DNA from: Trebonia sp963771985
GTDB lineage: Bacteria > Actinomycetota > Actinomycetes > Streptosporangiales > Streptosporangiaceae
Length of the DNA stretch: 64,000 nucleotides
Reading direction: 5' to 3'
NCBI GenBank assembly: GCA_963771985.1
Contig: CAVYVO010000010.1
Span: 248,001-312,000, forward strand
The notes under the pieces were generated by a model. It saw only the letters and a program-made list of their open reading frames with translations, had not been told where the DNA came from and made no database searches. Position 1 is the first letter of the stretch, and every line of letters starts with the position of its first letter. The position numbers were made by a program, and so were the translations under genes. Of the stretch, positions 61,352-64,000 are shown piece after piece.

Positions 61352-62369
61352 GCCTGGGCCAGCGAGCTGGCGGCCGGGGTGCGAGTCCGGCGGCCGCGGC
61401 CACCTCATCGACCGCGAGCCTGGTCAGGCGAGCGTACTCGCTGCCTTTCGCTAGCGGCAGGTCGTGATCGGCGTCGATCTCGAGCACGGAGGCGCGCAGT
61501 GCCTTCGCCAGCTCGCGCTGCTTATCCGGGCGGACTAGGCGGTCGCGGGTGGTGATGAGCATCGCCGCCGGGATATCCAGCTGTTCCGCCCACGGCCGGG
61601 CGTCGTAGCGGCTCAGCGCGCGCCCCGCCGCCACCAGGTCGCGCGCGGTCGCGCGCCGGAACTCGGCGGCCAGCCAAGGCCGGTAACCGTCGAGACCGGG
61701 AGTCTCCGCCGCTGCCTCGCGGAGGACCCGCTCGACGAAGCCGGCATCGGCACCGAATCGGAGGCTGAGGTCAAGCACGGGGAGCAGCCGCCACACCGCC
61801 CGCTCGTGGGCGGCTCCGTGCCACTCGAGCGCCGTAGCCTGCATGACGAGGGCCGCCACCTGCCCTGGATGCCGTCGTGCGAGCAGCAGCCCGACCGGAC
61901 CGCCCATTGAGTACCCCACGACGATCACGCGGCCAGCCTTGAGCTGCTCCAGGAGTGCCGCGGCGTCGTCAGCGCAGTCTTCGAGGGTGAACGGTTCCAC
62001 CGACCGCATTCCGCGGCCGTGGCCGCGCAAGTCCATCGCGATCACCCGGTACGAGTCCGCGAGGGAGGCGTAGACCGAGAAGAAGTTGATGTCCGCGCTG
62101 GCGGTCCATCCGTGCAAGAGGAGTACGGCTGGGGTCGCGGACGTGCCGCCGGAGTCGCGGACGAACACCTCGCCCCGGCCCGGCAGGTTCACCACCCGGC
62201 CTGGCGGGAACGCCGGGGGCGTCGGTGCCCTGCCGGTATCGCCACGCAACCACCGGACGGACCTCGCCGCCTGTTGCTCCCAGTGACTGACCGCGGCTCT
62301 CGCGATGAGTGCCGTGATGGCGAAGGCGGCCGCTACCTCGGTCTTGGTCCGCGCGGCGCTGCTCATCAT
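61335..62369 (-). CDS. Alpha/beta hydrolase
   Basis: 344 aa from the ATG at 62369, preceded by AAAGGGGG. A hydrophobic segment near 12-25 (AAAFAITALIARAAVSHW) suggests a membrane anchor. The core has LLLHGWTASADINFFS (oxyanion HG), DLRGHGRG, nucleophile GYSMGG near 140, and DADHDLPLAKG with the catalytic His. It may be an esterase, thioesterase or C-C hydrolase releasing the product of the upstream condensing enzymes. It is 82 bp after the pseudo-KAS gene. Confidence 0.88.
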   Translation of the reverse strand: MMSSAARTKTEVAAAFAITALIARAAVSHWEQQAARSVRWLRGDTGRAPTPPAFPPGRVVNLPGRGEVFVRDSGGTSATPAVLLLHGWTASADINFFSVYASLADSYRVIAMDLRGHGRGMRSVEPFTLEDCADDAAALLEQLKAGRVIVVGYSMGGPVGLLLARRHPGQVAALVMQATALEWHGAAHERAVWRLLPVLDLSLRFGADAGFVERVLREAAAETPGLDGYRPWLAAEFRRATARDLVAAGRALSRYDARPWAEQLDIPAAMLITTRDRLVRPDKQRELAKALRASVLEIDADHDLPLAKGSEYARLTRLAVDEVAAAAGLAPRPPARWPRRRHEE

Positions 62370-62451
62370 CCGCACCCCCTTTCCGCCCTTCTGCGCAGGC
62401 ACGGGCCTCCTCTCAGCCGCGAACAGCCGGGTTCCGCTTACGTCGGCTCGC

Positions 62452-63378
62452 TCAGGCCTCGGGAGCCTGGCGGTACAGGGCGAGGGTAATGGTGATGCCT
62501 GGCCCGGCGGCGAGCAGCAGCGTGTTGTGGGCCTCCTCCAGCCGGCCCAGCCTGACGGCCGCCTGCAAAGCGGCGATCGGCCCGGTGGTGTAGGCACCTT
62601 CCAGGTCCTCCGGTGTGTAGGCGACCCGATCGCCGGGGACGCCGAGCTTTGCCCGCAGCGGGTCAAGGAAGTCCGAGGCGCAGGGCGCGGGGACGAGCAG
62701 GTCGATGTCCTCGACGTTCAGGCCGAGGCGGCGCAGGAAGCGACGGGTCGCCTCCTCGGCGCAGTCGGCGAGGCGCTCGTGGTAACCCGGCTTGATCGTG
62801 ACAAGCATCTTGTTGTGTCCGCCATTGTGCCCTGGGACGGGCATCCCGTGCCGTTCCCGCCATATCAGCCCGCTCTTGAACAGGTCTTCGTACTCGGGGA
62901 ACGTCTCGGTGTAAAAGTCGGTGAACCCCGCGGGGCCGTCCGCCCACTTGAGCAGGAGCGCACCGCCAGCCGGCTTGAGGAAAGGGGCTCCGGGCTTCTC
63001 AAGGTCCGGCGGGACGTCGCTGGACACGATGGCGCCAAGCCGGATGACCCCGGACCTGAGCAGGCCCGACTCGACCCGGACGGCCATGAGCACGCCGGAG
63101 GCTCCGTTGAAGAGGTCGAACGAGAAGGTGCCGGATCCCCCGGTCGGCGCCCGGCCCAGGTTTGCCCCGATGTCCTCCTGTATCAGGGCGGCGAGCGCTG
63201 GCTCGCCCATGTTGTCTTCGCGGTAGACGCCCACGTTGACCAGCATGTCGACGTCGACGGGCTTGCACCCGGCCAGCGCGAAGCAATTCCGCGCGGCGGC
63301 GTCGGCGAGACCGCGCGCGGTCGCCTTCCGCCCTCTGCCGCCGGCCTGGGCGTAGACGGCTTCAATGCATGTGCCCAT
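62452..63378 (-). CDS. KAS III homologue lacking the catalytic triad
   Basis: 308 aa with the thiolase fold of KAS III (VDMLVNVGVYREDNMGEPA near the start, IAALQAAVRLGRLEEAHNTLLLAAGPG at the end). At the nucleophile position it has SFDLFNGASGVLM, no Cys. At the His position LLVPAPCASDF replaces the usual P-H-Q, and EGAYTTGP stands for G-N-T-S. All three catalytic residues are therefore gone. Its start overlaps the preceding, apparently active KAS III by 17 bp, so the two are probably made in equal amounts and may form a heterodimer, like chain-length factors of type II polyketide synthases. Confidence 0.8.
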   Translation of the reverse strand: MGTCIEAVYAQAGGRGRKATARGLADAAARNCFALAGCKPVDVDMLVNVGVYREDNMGEPALAALIQEDIGANLGRAPTGGSGTFSFDLFNGASGVLMAVRVESGLLRSGVIRLGAIVSSDVPPDLEKPGAPFLKPAGGALLLKWADGPAGFTDFYTETFPEYEDLFKSGLIWRERHGMPVPGHNGGHNKMLVTIKPGYHERLADCAEEATRRFLRRLGLNVEDIDLLVPAPCASDFLDPLRAKLGVPGDRVAYTPEDLEGAYTTGPIAALQAAVRLGRLEEAHNTLLLAAGPGITITLALYRQAPEA

Positions 63379-64000
63379 AGCTGTCCACCAGACTGTCGAT
63401 GGTGAAGATGGCGATGCCGATCTCGATGCCCGAGGCGATCGAGAGCAGCATCACGCGGTCTCCCTTGCGGATCTTCTGCTCTTCGAGATACTTGTGCAGC
63501 GCCACGAACAGGGTCGTTGATGACGTGTTGCCGTACTCTTCCAGGTTGATGACCACATGCTTCGGCTTGGCGCCGAGCCGCTGGACGAATGCCTTGGTGG
63601 CCGCGCGGATGGCCCGGGCCGAGGTCTGATGCGGAATCAGGTAGTCGATGTCGCCCAGGTCGATCCCCGCTTCCCCGATCGCCTCGGCGACCAGCGGCGC
63701 CATGTCCTCGATCGCCACCCGCTGCAGACGCCGGGATTTGGTGTACATCTGCGCCCCGGGACCCACGGAGCTAGGGAAGGCGAGACATAGCCGGCTGTGC
63801 TCAGCGAGGGTGGTGAAGCCGATGACGTCGATGCCCGAACCGCTGGGCGCCCGCTCTACTATCACCGCCGCGCCCGCGTCGCCGAGCGTCAGCGAAGCGA
63901 GCTGCTTGCTGAACAAAGAGCGGATCTCTCGTGCCGCGTTCCAGCTCAGGTGGGAGATGTACTCGCCAGACACCACCATGCCGCAGCTGATCTCGCCGCA
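63362..64000 (-). CDS. KAS III-like condensing enzyme, C-terminal part (runs off the right edge)
   Basis: The frame is open to the window edge. About 213 codons are visible, beginning CGEISCGMVVSGEYISHLSW. His motif YLIPHQTSARAIR and Asn motif EEYGNTSSTT are intact; the expected nucleophile Cys must lie outside. It would condense an acyl-CoA or acyl-ACP with a malonyl or second acyl unit. It is the first visible gene of a minus-strand operon with the pseudo-KAS, hydrolase and methyltransferase. Confidence 0.88.
   Translation of the reverse strand, partial: CGEISCGMVVSGEYISHLSWNAAREIRSLFSKQLASLTLGDAGAAVIVERAPSGSGIDVIGFTTLAEHSRLCLAFPSSVGPGAQMYTKSRRLQRVAIEDMAPLVAEAIGEAGIDLGDIDYLIPHQTSARAIRAATKAFVQRLGAKPKHVVINLEEYGNTSSTTLFVALHKYLEEQKIRKGDRVMLLSIASGIEIGIAIFTIDSLVDSYGHMH

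Noticed and set aside
55336..62369. An OleABCD-type olefin pathway (thiolase, hydrolase, ligase, SDR)
   Set aside because: All four enzyme classes are present, but on two strands, with the ligase and one KAS frameshifted and an SDR closer to 3-hydroxybutyrate dehydrogenase. The resemblance is noted but not strong enough to assign.

Overview
The window comes from a high-GC actinomycete. Signs of this are the strong G/C bias at third codon positions, the frequent GTG and TTG starts, a BldC regulator, XRE-DUF5753/DUF397 gene sets, an HspR/HAIR-controlled chaperone operon, and the actinobacterial families DUF3151, DUF3073, DUF4235 and DUF6325. A sporulating genus of the Streptosporangiales or Streptomycetales kind is likely. 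The genus cannot be fixed from this sequence alone.

Left part (1-19.7 kb) is core genome. On the minus strand lie purA, purD, purB and the 5' end of a murA. Next come DUF3151, class II aldolase (fba), a DedA protein and pyrE, then a plus-strand NYN-domain protein with a long disordered collagen-like tail and a TPR-like protein. The minus-strand heat-shock operon dnaK-grpE-dnaJ-hspR-clpB follows, with two HspR operators (HAIR) upstream of dnaK, and then an EtfD/Rv0338c-like membrane Fe-S oxidoreductase.

19.6-29.9 kb is an accessory region. It holds a remnant of a conjugative (AICE-type) Tra protein, an XRE-DUF5753 regulator preceded by a 13-bp iteron-like array, two DUF397 genes, dcd, and tRNA-Gly(CCC). 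A 2.2-kb island lies downstream of the tRNA, bounded by a 43-bp duplication of the tRNA 3' half. It contains DUF4235, a small membrane protein and a decayed MFS gene, but no integrase. A truncated BASS-type transporter, a formylglycine sulfatase, DUF6325 and a 54-aa gene with an internal 17-aa duplication follow.

29.9-43.4 kb holds an MMPL exporter divergent from a TetR regulator, prfC, a secreted protein, a CbiX-like chelatase with an unclear 5' end, an acyl-CoA dehydrogenase, a rhomboid protease and a branched-chain 2-oxoacid (or pyruvate) dehydrogenase operon (E1 alpha, E1 beta, E2).

43.5-49.3 kb is the second purine block: purS, a 17-bp tandem repeat array, purQ, purL, an SCP-like gene and purF, then DUF3073 on the other strand. 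purM, often found after purF in actinomycetes, is not there. bldC, mscL and a HAF-repeat lipoprotein follow.

53-64 kb looks accessory and possibly biosynthetic. It has an orphan DNA methyltransferase, a livM remnant fused to a 12-bp tandem array, a TetR, and a KAS III-like gene and an AMP-ligase that each carry an apparent frameshift. An SDR, a GH76-like enzyme and a PhyH dioxygenase follow. On the opposite strand a four-gene operon begins with an apparently active KAS III, which runs off the right edge. It is coupled to a KAS III homologue lacking all three catalytic residues, then an alpha/beta hydrolase and a UbiG-like methyltransferase. This right-hand cluster is the best candidate for an undescribed pathway.
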